Shown piece by piece: positions 47,962 to 58,299 of a stretch of 64,000 bases of DNA (positions are counted from its first letter, which is position 1; every line of letters begins with the position of its first letter). The translations under genes and the position numbers were made by a program. The stretch spans positions 3,923,001-3,987,000 of the forward strand of contig JAITYX010000058.1 in the NCBI GenBank assembly GCA_021018815.1, read 5' to 3'. The notes under the pieces are model-generated. The model was not told the DNA's origin. It was given only the letters and a program-made list of their open reading frames with translations, and ran no database searches. This DNA is from Talinum fruticosum. Lineage: Eukaryota > Streptophyta > Magnoliopsida > Caryophyllales > Talinaceae.

Positions 47962-50900
47962 TTATGCATTAATCATGCCAAGCTCATTCCTAATAAAGCA
48001 AAACCGATCCTCACTTAGTGGCTTAGTAAAGATATCAGCTAATTGAAGATTGGTAGGAATGAATTCAAGTTCGATATCACCCTTTTCAGAATGATCTCTC
48101 GAAAATGATACATGACCTCAATATGTTTAGTCTTTGAGTGTTCAACTGGATTCTTGGTGATGCTGATTGCACTTTGATTATCACACTTGACTGGAATTGA
48201 TTTAAATGAAAGTCCAAGATCTCTCAAGTGTTGCTTTATCCATAAAATCTGAGCACAACATGCTCCAACTGCAATATACTCAGCTTCAGCAGTTGATAGA
48301 GCTATGGAGTTTTGCTTCTTTGAGTGCCAAGATATCGGGATTGACCCGAAACCGGCAGGCTCCTGAGGTGCTCTTTCCGTCAACTTTATCTCGAGTATAG
48401 TTAGCATCCGAGTATCCAAGTGAGAGTCAATTCTAAGTCTCTAGAGTACCATAGACCTAAATTCCGAGTCCTTGCAAGATCTTTGACTATTCTCTTCACT
48501 CGTAGTGAGATGTGATTCTTTTGGATTTGCTTGAAATCTTGCACACAGACCGGACACTAAACATTATGTCCGGCCTCACTGGAAGTAAGATATAGCAAAG
48601 ATCCAATCATACCTCGGTAGAGTTTCGATCTACTCGCTTTACCTTTCTCGTGTGAATCCACTTTTATACTGCTCGCTCAAAGGTGTTGCTGCATGTTTTG
48701 CATCTTGAAGTTTGTACTTCTTTCAGCAGCTCCTTGGTATACTTTGATTGATGGACATAGCTGCCATCTTTGTCCTGCTTGATTTGTAGACCAAGGAAGA
48801 AATTGAGTTCTCCCATCATACTCATTTGAAATTCCTGTCTCATTAACTCGGAAAACTCTCGACACGTGAATTTCATTAGTAGCTCCAAAAATTATGTCAT
48901 CAACATAGATATGAGCGATAAGAAAGTCTTTCCCCTTGGTTTTTATAAAAAGAGTCTTGTCAATCTGAAAACTCTTCTAAAATCATTTTCAACCAAGAAA
49001 TTGCTCGAGTCTTTCATACCAAGCTCTAGGAGCTTGTTTAAGACCATATAGAGCTTTTTGCAATTTGAAAACATGATTTGGAAATTCTGAATTTTTAAAT
49101 CCAGGGGCTGCTCAACATAGACTTCCTCTTCAATGAAACCATTGAGAAAAGCACATTTAACATCCATTTGATACAATTTGATATTCATACTAGATGCAAA
49201 TGCCAATAAGATTCTAATAGCTTCAATTCGGCAATAGGTGCAAAGGTTTCCCCACAATCAATCCCGTCTTCTTGATTGTAACCTTGAGCCACAAGTCCAG
49301 CCTTATTTCGACTACCAACCCACCTTCATCCAGTTTTTCTTGAAAACCCATTTGGTTCCTATGACTGGGTGCTCGGAAGGTCATTTGGTCGAGTCCGGAC
49401 TTGGTTTCTTTCGAATTGATTGAGTTCCTCTTGCATGGCCTCTACCCATTCAGGTTCATTAAGGGCTTCTAGTGCATTTTTGGGTTCAATTAATGAAATG
49501 AATGCAGTGAATGCACATAGATTTTGTAGAGAGGAACGAGTTTTTACCCCAATGTTGATATCAGATAAGATGTTTTCTAATGGGTGGCTAGAAGCATACT
49601 TGAATGCTTTACCTGTTCTCCGGTTCACCGGATCCGTAAGTTGAATTGGTTGATCTTCGGAAGTCCGTTCTCGGTGAGCTTGTTCATCCGATTGACCTTC
49701 AACATTCTGAGTCGGCTCTTGAGTTGTCTCATTCTCGAGTCATGTTGTTCTAAGTCACTTCGTTCCGAGTGACTTTGATTTGATTCTTGATGAGGTCATT
49801 TTGATCAAGATCATCATCTCTGCTCGCCTTCGATCCGAGAGTGTTGACTCACTTGGTTTTTCCTGTTCAGTCTCATCAAACACAACGTGGATGCTTTCTT
49901 CCACTTTGTTAGTTCTTTTATTAAAAATACGATATGCTTTGCTATGAGATGAATAACCAAGAAAAATACCTTCATATGACCACGCATCAAACTTGGTCCG
50001 GTGATCCTTACCATTGTTGTGAATGAAGCACTTACATCCAAAGGGTTTGAAGTATGAAATGTTTGGTTTCTTTCCTTTGTAGAGCTCGTATAGAGTTTTC
50101 TTCAGGATGGGTCCGATGAGGCATCTGTTCAACGTGTAGTTTGCTGTGTTGATCGCCTCAACCCGAAACAAGTAGGGTAGATTATGTTCAATCATCATTG
50201 TCCTAGCTATTTCTTCAAGAGTTCATTTCTTCCTCTCCACCACTCCATTTTGTTGAGGAGTTCTTGGTGCTGAGAAGTCGGGAGAGATTCCATTCTTGTC
50301 ACGTGAACTCTGCAAATTCCGAGTAGTCGAACTCCCTTCCACGATCGGTTCGAATTCTTTGGATCTCGAGTCCGAGACTCAACTTGGATTTTCCTGTAGA
50401 GCTTGTTGAACTCTTTGAATGCTTCATTTTTGTGCTTAAGAAAACACACCTAAGTAAATCGTGAGTAGTCATCAACAATAACAAGCACATACGATTTACC
50501 TCCGAGACTCTTGACAGGGATTTCACCACATAAATCCATATGCAACATTTCAAGCACCTTGGATGTGGAAACAGTTTTCAAAGATTTGAAGGATGATCCG
50601 ACTTGTTTCCCTTTTGTGCATGCTTCATAGATTTTATCTTTCTTAAATACACAGTTAGGCAATCCTCCGACTAAACTATGAGATGCAAGTTTCTTAATGG
50701 AGTGCATGCTAACATGAACTAGTCTACGATGCCATGTCCATGAGTCATCATGAAGAGATGCTTTTAAGCAAGATAAATTCGACTCGGGTCGAAAGAGGAA
50801 TAGTATAGGTGTTACCCGATCTCTTACCCGAGAGCTTGATCTCCTTGGTAGCATCATCAGAGATATAACAATTAGTCTGGGTGAATCTTACCTGTTGACC
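47962..50900 (-). pseudogene. pol: Copia pol (integrase, RT, RNase H) of copy 5
   Basis: From right to left: CDKGQQVRFTQTNCYISDD; pre-integrase WHRRLVHVSMHSIKKLASH with the KIYEACTKGKQV zinc-site tail; integrase LHMDLCGEIP, VIVDDYSRFT and PQQNGVVE (catalytic Glu kept), [49 protein letters not shown] and YVDD at 48907-48896; RNase H SKKQNSIALSTAEAEYIAVG, CCAQILWIKQHLRD and DNQSAISITKNPVEHSKTKH, ending ADIFTKPLSEDRF and GMINA with the stop at 47964-47962. It would reverse-transcribe and integrate the element. It is broken by about eight frameshifts, but the catalytic motifs survive better than in copies 1 and 6. Confidence 0.9.
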
Positions 50901-50905
50901 TTTAT

Positions 50906-52170
50906 TGATGTGTAGTGGCGGAAGCAAAGAAAAAGAAGGGAAAACCGCAACAAACACAACCGGGCGGAACAGGGCCTGATTGCGCAGTCTTGGCAGATCG
51001 GGGAAATGGAGGGGTAAATGTACTTGGATTTGGACAAAACTTGGAGGGGAGTGAGGTAACTGATGAAGGAAGTTTGTGACCAAGTTTCGTGAATTTTGGA
51101 TAAGGGGAACTACCTGAACAAATAGCCAGAAGTTGATGCTACCGGCTAGATGTACAGATTGACACCCTTTGTTTGGTTTTGATGTGGAGGACGGAGGGGT
51201 TCTTGGATGCAGCTGAAATGTGGTGGAATGGAAGTAGATGGACTGGAAAGAAGGTGGTTAAAATTTGGATAAAAATGGCTGAGTAGATTGTGAGTTATGG
51301 GATGGCAAAGTGAAGGATAGTACCAAGGCTTGGGCTCGGATACAGCAACACCACCGAGTGAACCAAGGGGCGCACCTAAGCGATCCGGATACAGCAACAC
51401 CACCGGGATTTAAGTGACTCAAAGGACACCACTGTGAGGCCAAGCACGGATACAGCTTTGAGGATTCAAAGGGTTGAGAAATCTATCTCAAAGAGCAAAG
51501 CTCAAATTCATATATTCATCAAAAGTGTCTTTACAATGAAGCATATGAGCTGAATATATAATGCCTTATCTTGGCATTTTACATAACCGAATTCGTGCTG
51601 AAAATAATGTAAAAACAAAATGCTAACAAACAATATCCCTTTCCCTTCCTCCAAGCCAAGATAGAGTAAATCCTAGCCAAGTATTTGGGCATTTGGGAAC
51701 ATGTGGCTATGGTGCAATTTCCCTTTGCCAAGCTTTCTCCAAACCAACTCCCACTATGGTTAGTGCCTCTAGAATGCTCCTTGAAATATGTCTTTGGATG
51801 CTTCCCTTAAGCGCATGGACATTCGTCTTAGCCCTTGGACCGACCCTTGGTCATTATTTATGGACAAGGCAAAAATAGTAGCACTTAAAGCAACTCTCGG
51901 CCAGGTTCACCCTTGCTCAAACTTGAAGGGATTTTAGGTGACTAGCTTGTAACTTTACTAACTCTCGTTCATGTCTCCATTGATGAATACTTATTTATAA
52001 ACAAGACCATAAGGACTTTGATCTCTTTGTCTAATCAACCTCCGGGATCCATCAACAAAAGGCTTGAAACCATGGATATATCAAGTATTCACGATTCTTC
52101 CTTAATCATGCAAAGCTCTTTAGGATGGACATTTCTTAGCTCAAAATGCCGGGCAGTACACTCTCCATCA
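50906..52170 (-). repeat. 3' LTR of the gypsy family A element
   Basis: TGATG...CATCA tips. The minus-strand TATA-like TTATAAATAAG is at 52000-51991. It includes direct repeats of GGATACAGCAACACCACCG at 51338-51356 and 51387-51405, with a shorter third copy (GGATACAGC) near 51448. Confidence 0.92.
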
Positions 52171-52186
52171 TTCTCCCCTTGTAGGA
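52171..52186 (-). other. polypurine tract of the gypsy element
   Basis: The plus strand reads TTCTCCCCTTGTAGGA directly after the LTR tip. The complement ACAAGGGGAGAA is a plus-strand primer site. Confidence 0.8.
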
Positions 52187-52198
52187 GAGAATTTGTCC

Positions 52199-53489
52199 TC
52201 AAATTCGAACAAACAACATTTTCCAGGTGAGGAAAAAAAATGTCAAGTTGAGGCACATGTTGTGGTGGAAAATAGGACGTCCGTTTGTGCTTGGGCAGCC
52301 GGCTAATTGCACGGACAGGTCATGGACATTCAACCAGTCCGTGTGCTCTTCTAGCATGCTTACGGTATAGGGGTTGCCTTGGTCATCAACTATTCCACCA
52401 TAAAGCACACAAAGCCGCAAGCACTTAGGAAGATAAACAACTCCCTTTGGCACCATGAAATGTGGCACGACATACTTTACAACTCCATGCTCAATGCTAG
52501 GACACAAATGATATGGTCTTAAAATACCATCAAAATCAACCAAACTTCCATTGTCTTTCCATTGAACTAAGCAATCGGGCGTGCTACATTGTGGACTCAA
52601 AAACCAAGTACCAATAAGAAGGAAGTTGTCCTTCTTTGGTATGCAAAAATTTGAAGCGGCCCATGGAGTTTCTTGCGTTGCTTCTCGGTCACATATCCAT
52701 GTTTCAGCATTGTTGGGCTCTAAATCACATTCTGTCCATATGGGAAAAATGGTTCCGGGGTGGGGTTTTGTGGGAAGTGTGGCTTTCTTTGTGGTGGTAA
52801 ATACAATGGGGTTTTGTGTGGGGAACAAGAATAATTTTGGTGAGGGAATGGAGATCTTGGGGAAGTCTTTCGATATCATGTGAGGGTGAGGAAAATAGTT
52901 TATGGATGGGGTTAAACTCTCGTTGCTTGCCCTTGAGAAGTGGTTCTCCAAGCACAAGCAAAAGGTTATTTTGTGGGAAGATTCGGTTAGGAGGTAAGGG
53001 TGGTTTTCGTGGAGGGGTAAGGAAGGGGTTCAAATATGCCAAGGGAAGTTGTTGAGGAGGGCTGAATTCGTAGCACCATTTTTGAGTACAAACTTGGTGG
53101 GCGGATTGAACATTCTTCCCTCCAAGGCTTTGAGGGTGGAGAAATGTGGACTGGCTTAAATCCTCCTCTTCCCTTTTGTTATACACAAGAATGTCATCAA
53201 AGTTCACAACCACAAATTTCCATGAGATACCAAGCATGATGTGGTAGGAATAATTTTGGCTAGTCAAAGTTCCATGATAGGGTATACAACACCAAACGCT
53301 TTTGGTAAGGAAGTCATCTTCCTTTGGTACCAAAAGAATAGGTTCCACATACTCCTTTACAACACTTAGAGTGTTTTCCACTTTGTTCGACCATAAGGGA
53401 TGCTCATTTGACATGCTCCAAGTTGTACCAAAATAAAGGCTCCAACACCAAGTGCTCTTAAGAAGGAAGTCATCCTTCCTTAGCACCAA
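52199..53489 (-). pseudogene. gypsy 3' reading frames: RT scrap and unknown sequence with a repeated motif
   Basis: Two overlapping frames (53489-52725 and 52957-52199). The first has LVPKEDDFLTKSVWC and KFVVVNFDDILVYNKREEED, where VxFDDIL resembles the gypsy RT catalytic box (YFDD in active elements) without the surrounding domain. The second has IPKKDNFLLIGTW, YHLCPSIEHGVVKYVVPHFM, LRLCVLYGGIVDDQGNPYTV and ends LNLTFFF near the polypurine tract. A K(K/E)D(D/N)FL-x2-(S/T)-x-W motif recurs three times (about 53480, 53330 and 52640). I do not recognise the rest. It may be filler or captured DNA; translation is uncertain. Confidence 0.5.
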
Positions 53490-54262
53490 AAAATAAGCTC
53501 CTCACATTGACTTTCCTCTTTCTCTCCTTGGCCTTTAGCCAATGGTTCAACAACTTGTCTTTGGTCCACTTGAACACTTCTAGGATCCACTCCATAGGCT
53601 GGTTTATAATTGATGGCTCTTGGAATGGGGTTGGCAAGATGTTGTAGGGTTCTTTGTGGTGGAGAGCTAGGAGGAACTTCGTTTGGGAGATCGTGGACAT
53701 TCAACTCATGGGTTGGACAACAATCAGGTTGTGTTGCTTTGAAAACATGTTCTCCATGAGTTAGGATGGGGATGGTTGGGGTGGAATCATTTGGCTTTGC
53801 TTGTGGGATTTGGCTCGGTGACAATGGGACCAATGTGATCCTCTTGCCATTTTTAATGGAAGTATAAGTGTTCAAAAATCCATCATGCATGACTCTCCTA
53901 TCAAAGAGCCAAGGTCTCCCTAGCAACAAATGATAAGCATCTATTGGAATGATATCACACCATATCTCATCATAATAATTTTTGCCAATACTAAATGACA
54001 CAAGGCATCTAGAATTGACTTGGAGTGTTTCTCCTTGTTGAACCCATTGAAGGTTGTAAGGATGAGGATGGGGTGACACATGAAGTCCAAGTTTCTCTAC
54101 CATTGTTGATGAGGCCATGTTCATATAACTACAACCATTAATAGTGATAGAACACACCTTGTTAAGCACGGTGCCCCTTGTGTAAAAGATGTTCTCTCGC
54201 TGCTCTTCATCTACCTCATTGAAACCGCACAAAGCCCTTCTCAAAAATAAGTTTGTGTTCAT
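53480..54262 (-). CDS. gypsy retropepsin-like ORF
   Basis: From ATG 54262 (MNTNLFLRRALCGFNEVDEE), 83 bp after the PBS, an uninterrupted frame of about 260 codons. TINGCSYMNMASSTMVEKLG is the protease flap/active region, in which the usual catalytic Asp of the DxG motif appears as Asn. WCDIIPIDAYHLLLGRPWLF, DRRVMHDGFLNTYTSIKNGK and RITLVPLSPSQ are the classic C-terminal protease block of plant gypsy polyproteins. A Pro/Gln-rich tail ends EELIFWC. The frame also stays open upstream through the PBS into the LTR, but 54262 is the plausible start. No gag precedes it. It is one of the longest intact frames here, yet probably lacks protease activity. Confidence 0.7.
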   Translation of the reverse strand: MNTNLFLRRALCGFNEVDEEQRENIFYTRGTVLNKVCSITINGCSYMNMASSTMVEKLGLHVSPHPHPYNLQWVQQGETLQVNSRCLVSFSIGKNYYDEIWCDIIPIDAYHLLLGRPWLFDRRVMHDGFLNTYTSIKNGKRITLVPLSPSQIPQAKPNDSTPTIPILTHGEHVFKATQPDCCPTHELNVHDLPNEVPPSSPPQRTLQHLANPIPRAINYKPAYGVDPRSVQVDQRQVVEPLAKGQGEKEESQCEELIFWC

Positions 54263-54344
54263 GGTTGAAAAATCTTGTTGGCTGGCTATTTTTGGATTTT
54301 TGAATTTTGTGGAAATGGATACAATCACCCAAGGTTCAGAACTT

Positions 54345-54356
54345 GCTCTGATACCA
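54345..54356 (-). other. primer-binding site of the gypsy element
   Basis: GCTCTGATACCA on the plus strand, the exact complement of TGGTATCAGAGC (initiator-Met tRNA 3' end), 4 bp from the LTR at 54361. It is a priming site and not a tRNA gene. Confidence 0.9.
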
Positions 54357-54360
54357 AAGT

Positions 54361-55626
54361 TGATGTGTAGTGGCGGAAGCAAAGAAAAAGAAGGGAAAAC
54401 CGCAACAAACACAACCAGGGCGAACGGGGCCTGATTGCGCAGTCTTGGCGGATCGGGGAAATGGAGGGGTAAATGTGCTTGGATTTGGACGAAACTTTGA
54501 GGGGAGTGAGGTAACTGATGAAGGAAGGTTGTGACCAAGTTTCATGAATTTTGGATAAGGGGAACTACTCGAACAAATAGCCGAAGTTGATGCTACCTGA
54601 CTGGATGTACAGATTGACAACCTTTGTTTGGTTTTGATGTGGAGGACGGAGGAGTTCTTAGATGCAGCGGAAATTTGGTGGAATGGAAGTAGATGGACTG
54701 GAAAGAAGGTATTTAAAATTTGGATAAAAATAGCTGAGTATATTGTGAGTTATGGGGTGGCAAAGTGAAGGATAGTACCAAGGCTCGGGCTCGGATACAA
54801 GCAACACCACCGAGTGAACCAAGGGCGCACCTAAGCGATCCAGGATACAGCAACACCACCAGGACTTAAGTGACTCAAAGGACACCACCGTGAGGCCAAG
54901 CACGGATACAGCTTTGAGGATTCAAAGGGTTGAGAAATCCATCTCAAAGAGCAAAGCTCAAATTCATATATTCATCAAAAGTGTCTTTACAATGAAGCAT
55001 ATGAGCTGAATATATAATGCCTTATCTTGGCATTTTACATAACCGAATTCATGCTGAAAATAATGCAAAAACAAAATGCTAACAAACAATATCCCTTTCC
55101 CTTCCTCCAAGCCAAGCTAGAGTAAATCCTAGCCAAGTATTTGGGCATTTGGGAACATGTGGCTATGGTGCAATTTCCCTTTGCCAAGCTTTCTCCAAAC
55201 CAACTCCCACTATGGTTAGTGCTTCTAGAATGCTCCTTGAAATATGTCTTTGGATGCTTCCCTTAAGCGCATGGACATTCGTCTTAGCCCTTGGACCGAC
55301 CCTTGGTCATTATTTATGGACAAGGCAAAAATAGTAGCACTTAAAGCAACTCTCGGCCAGGTTCACCCTTGCTCAAACATGAAGGGATTTTAGGTGACTA
55401 GCTTGTAACTTTACTAACTCTCGTTCATTTCTCCATTGATGAATACTTATTTATAAACAAGACCATAAGGACTTTGATCTCTTTGTCTAATCAACCTCCG
55501 GGATCCATCAACAAAAGGCTTGAAACCATGGATATATCAAGTATTCCCGATTCTTCCTTAATCATGCAAAGCTCTTTAGGATGGACATTTCTTAGCTCAA
55601 AATGTCGGGCAGTCCACTCTCCATCA
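54361..55626 (-). repeat. 5' LTR of the gypsy family A element
   Basis: Nearly the same length as the 3' LTR. The two differ mostly by transitions at CpG and by changes at CTG/CAG-type sites. It is followed by the duplication TTTAT. Confidence 0.92.
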
Positions 55627-55631
55627 TTTAT

Positions 55632-57694
55632 CACACAGTTGAGAGATGCTTGAGCGGATTGTATTTTAACCCTTTGACATGGTATACTCGGGCGGACCAG
55701 ATTGCTTCCTTTTCCAATCTTGCCTATCCCAATTATCTTGCCTTTGCTGTCATCCCCAAACGTGACTTTTCCTCCCTTGTAATCTTCTAACTCATAAAAG
55801 AGTTTTGGATTTCCCGACATGTGGCGTGAGCATCCACTATCGAGGTACCAATGCCCTTTTGTTCTTTTCTCGAGCCACCTGCAAGTCGAAACAAACTAAC
55901 CTTTCTCACTTCCTCTAACGAATCCAAGTAACTCCCTTTATTGTGGTCCTTTTCGAGGAATAGACTTTTGGGAACCCAGATTTGAATAACTTTGGGTTTG
56001 GTCCGATTCTCGAGTCTTTCTTTTATAGAACCGAGTCTGTGTCTCTTTCTTTTGAAAAGCTTTTCTTTTATAAATCGGTGGAGAAGTTTTTCTCCTGTAA
56101 GCTGGTCCGGGCTCAATCCTCCTTACTTTCTTATGAATGGGATCATGCTTAGCCTTCCTGAACTTCACAATTTTGGAATCCTTTTGAAAAGTTCCGAGTA
56201 GGAATTGGATTTCTCTTCTTTGTTAAAACCAAGTCCTTCTTTTTGAACGAGACACATTGAGACCCTAAGAGCATATCAAGGTTTTTCTAACCTTAAGTGA
56301 ATTTTAAAATAAGCTCTTGAGACTTATTGAGCTCTTGCTTCAGATTCTCATTTTCTCTTCGAGTAACTCAAACTCGGTCTCATTTGATTGAGCACTAGTC
56401 TTGAGTTCTCTTAGAGTAAGTCTCAGCTTTTCCAATTCATTTTTCAAAGAGATGCTTTCAGCGATAGCAGACTCAAGTTGTTCTTTAAACCGAGAAGAAT
56501 TAGAATTCGACTTTTCTTCTAAAGTAAAAATATATTTGGCTGAATCAACTTTGGAGAATTTGAGGAAGTATTCAATTACCTCCTGAGGATTTGTTTCCTC
56601 ACTGTCCGAGTGATCCGAGTCCGACTCGATTCGGCTTCGAGTCCGAGAGTGCCATAAGACATTTTGAATCATCTAAGTCCTCATCATCTTCTGATTAGTC
56701 TTCATCACTCCAAGTGGCCATCATAGCCTTTTTCTTCTTTCTGTCTCTCTTCCTTCCGGGACAGTCTTTGACTATGTGTTCCTTGCTGCCACATTCAAAA
56801 CAGATGGAGTTCTTAGTTAAAGATAACTTTGAAGGGGAAGAATGTTTACCTTTTCTATCCTTTTTGTCTTTCTTATAGAACACTTCTCTTGGCTTCTTAT
56901 CTCATCTCTTGTGCTTCATCATTCTTTTGAAACCTCCGGCGATAAGTGCCATAGGATCCTCTTCCGAGTCGGATGAACTCGGATTTGCTTCTCTGTTTTT
57001 GAGGCCTTCGAGTACAATGTTCTTTTTAGTTCCGACCTCTGCATCCTCCTCTTCCAGGTGGATCTCATGGGTAAGTACCTTTCCAATGAGTTCGTTTAGC
57101 TTCGAGTAAGGATAGGTTCCGAGCCTCTTTAATTGTTGTCACCTTGGCACCCCATCTTGTCTTGGGTAGACTTCGAGTATCTTTCTGCACATTTCTTCGT
57201 GGGAAATCTTTCTACCCAGAGATTTGAGATTGTTAGTAATCTCGGTGAAGCGGATGAACATCTGTGTAATGTTCTCTTCAGGCTCCATCTTGAACAGCTC
57301 GTATTTGTAAAGATATTGGCTTATCTTCACTTGTTTGACTTAGCTTGTGCCTTCATAAGTGTTGACAACTGTGTCCCACACTTCTTTGGCTGTGTCACGG
57401 TCGACACTCTGTTGTATTCTTCGAGCCGATGGCGCACATCGAATGTTCATCGCCTTGAAGTTCTTTCGAACTTTTCCGCTTCATCAAAGGTGTACTCAGA
57501 CTTTGTTTTGGGCACGAGTCTTATTTCTTCCATTTTCATTGGTTCCCTACTTGTATGATGTTCAAGACATCTTCATTGTGATTCAGCAAGAAACATTCCA
57601 TGAGCTTCTTCCACTGCACGAAGTTAGATCCTTTGAACTTTGGTGGTCTGCTGGAAGATCTTCCTTCATCGAATTCTCCATTGTTATGAGCCAT
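55632..57694 (-). pseudogene. gag: Copia gag and protease of copy 5
   Basis: Starts MAHNNGEFDEGRSS at 57694. Next are a VVNTYEGTS-like segment, MKISQYLYKYELFKMEPEEN, ITQMFIRFTEITNNLKSLGR and KISHEEMCRKIL (UBN2), then EEDAEVGTKKN, a Lys-rich block and CFECGSKEHIVKDCPGRK, a C-x2-C-x4-H-x4-C nucleocapsid knuckle (56810 region). A coiled-coil-like SNSNSSRFKEQLESAIAES and LRLTLRELKTSAQ follow, then a basic linker (YKRKAFQKKETQTRFYKRKT) and the protease WYLDSGCSRHMSGNPKLF (DSG codons at 55841-55833) with VTFGDDSKGKIIGIGKIGKG. It is interrupted by the gypsy element at the LCDKG region. Several frameshifts. Confidence 0.88.
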
Positions 57695-57752
57695 TTGATC
57701 TTTAAACCTTTGGATGGTTAGATCCTTTTTGAAAGGCTAGGCTCGATACAAT

Positions 57753-58299
57753 TGAAGGTTTGCTCTTGGAGAGGCTAAGTCACCCTAGAGGGGGTGAATA
57801 GGGTGATGGGGAAATTTAAACAAGTAATGGAAGAATAAACTAGAAATGACTCGAGGAGAGTTTGAGTTTAGATTGAACTTAAAAAGTATTAACTCGTAAA
57901 GTTACGTGGAAACCCTTCTCGGACGAGAAAACCATGGTCAGTGCTAATCCAAGCACCAAGTCAAATCCACTATTTTGAATCCACAAAATACAGTAGAAAG
58001 ACTCAACCAGAATTGATCCCTTAGAAAACCGCTACAAGATTTTCCTAAACTCGAAATTCCCTTATCCGATCTAGTACTTCCTAAATGAGATAACCTTTAC
58101 AGTTAGGGACAAGTGAGCTGAGTTAACCCTTAGAGCTCAGTCAAGGGACCTTACTCGAAAGTAAGAATGAGTGTTTGTAATCGATTGTAGGACCTTACAA
58201 GTCGGAGAGATGTTAAGTACAAAGTTGGAGTTGTAAGTAGAAGATTGAGTATCAATACAATGACTTTTGCTTAAGTACATGTATTGACAGTTGGTTCAA
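57753..58299 (-). repeat. partial 5' LTR of Copia copy 5, cut by copy 6
   Basis: Starts TGAAGGTTTGCTCTTGG at 57753, 2 bp from a degenerate PBS (complement of GCTCGATACA, 57741-57750). It matches the 3' LTR at 43640 for about 550 bp and stops at GTTGGTTCAA, where the LTR of copy 6 begins. Confidence 0.85.

Larger units (their letters stand above)
50906..55626 (-). mobile_element. complete 4.7-kb gypsy family A element, non-autonomous
   Basis: The two LTRs (50906-52170, 1265 bp; 54361-55626, 1266 bp) start TGATGTGTAGTGG and end CTCTCCATCA. The target duplication TTTAT is at 50901-50905 and 55627-55631, inside the protease-proximal part of Copia copy 5. A PBS (54345-54356) and a polypurine tract (52171-52186) are in the right places for minus orientation. 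The 2.2-kb interior has a retropepsin-like ORF and RT scraps but no gag, integrase or full RT, so it must depend on a helper. Confidence 0.93.
43640..58299 (-). mobile_element. nearly complete Sirevirus-type Copia (copy 5), hosting a gypsy insertion
   Basis: Reading leftwards: 5' LTR piece (58299-57753), PBS, gag (57694), PR (55840), a gypsy element (55626-50906), pre-integrase and integrase, RT, RNase H (stop 47962), TATA box, ORF3 (47290), polypurine tract (45180-45169) and 3' LTR (45167-43640). Same family as copies 1 and 6. The 5' LTR is cut by copy 6 at 58300. Without the gypsy insert it is about 9.9 kb, a Sirevirus-like size. Confidence 0.92.

Noticed and set aside
51338..51460. CRISPR-like regularly spaced repeats
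   Set aside because: Only two or three units with unequal spacing inside a plant LTR; no cas genes and a eukaryotic context.
54345..54356. tRNA-like sequence
   Set aside because: Only the 12-base complement of a tRNA 3' end is present, next to an LTR; it is a primer-binding site.
51693..55334. Two identical 61-codon plus-strand frames (51693-51878 and 55149-55334)
   Set aside because: Identity is explained by the two LTRs of one gypsy element; they are antisense to it and carry no protein motif.
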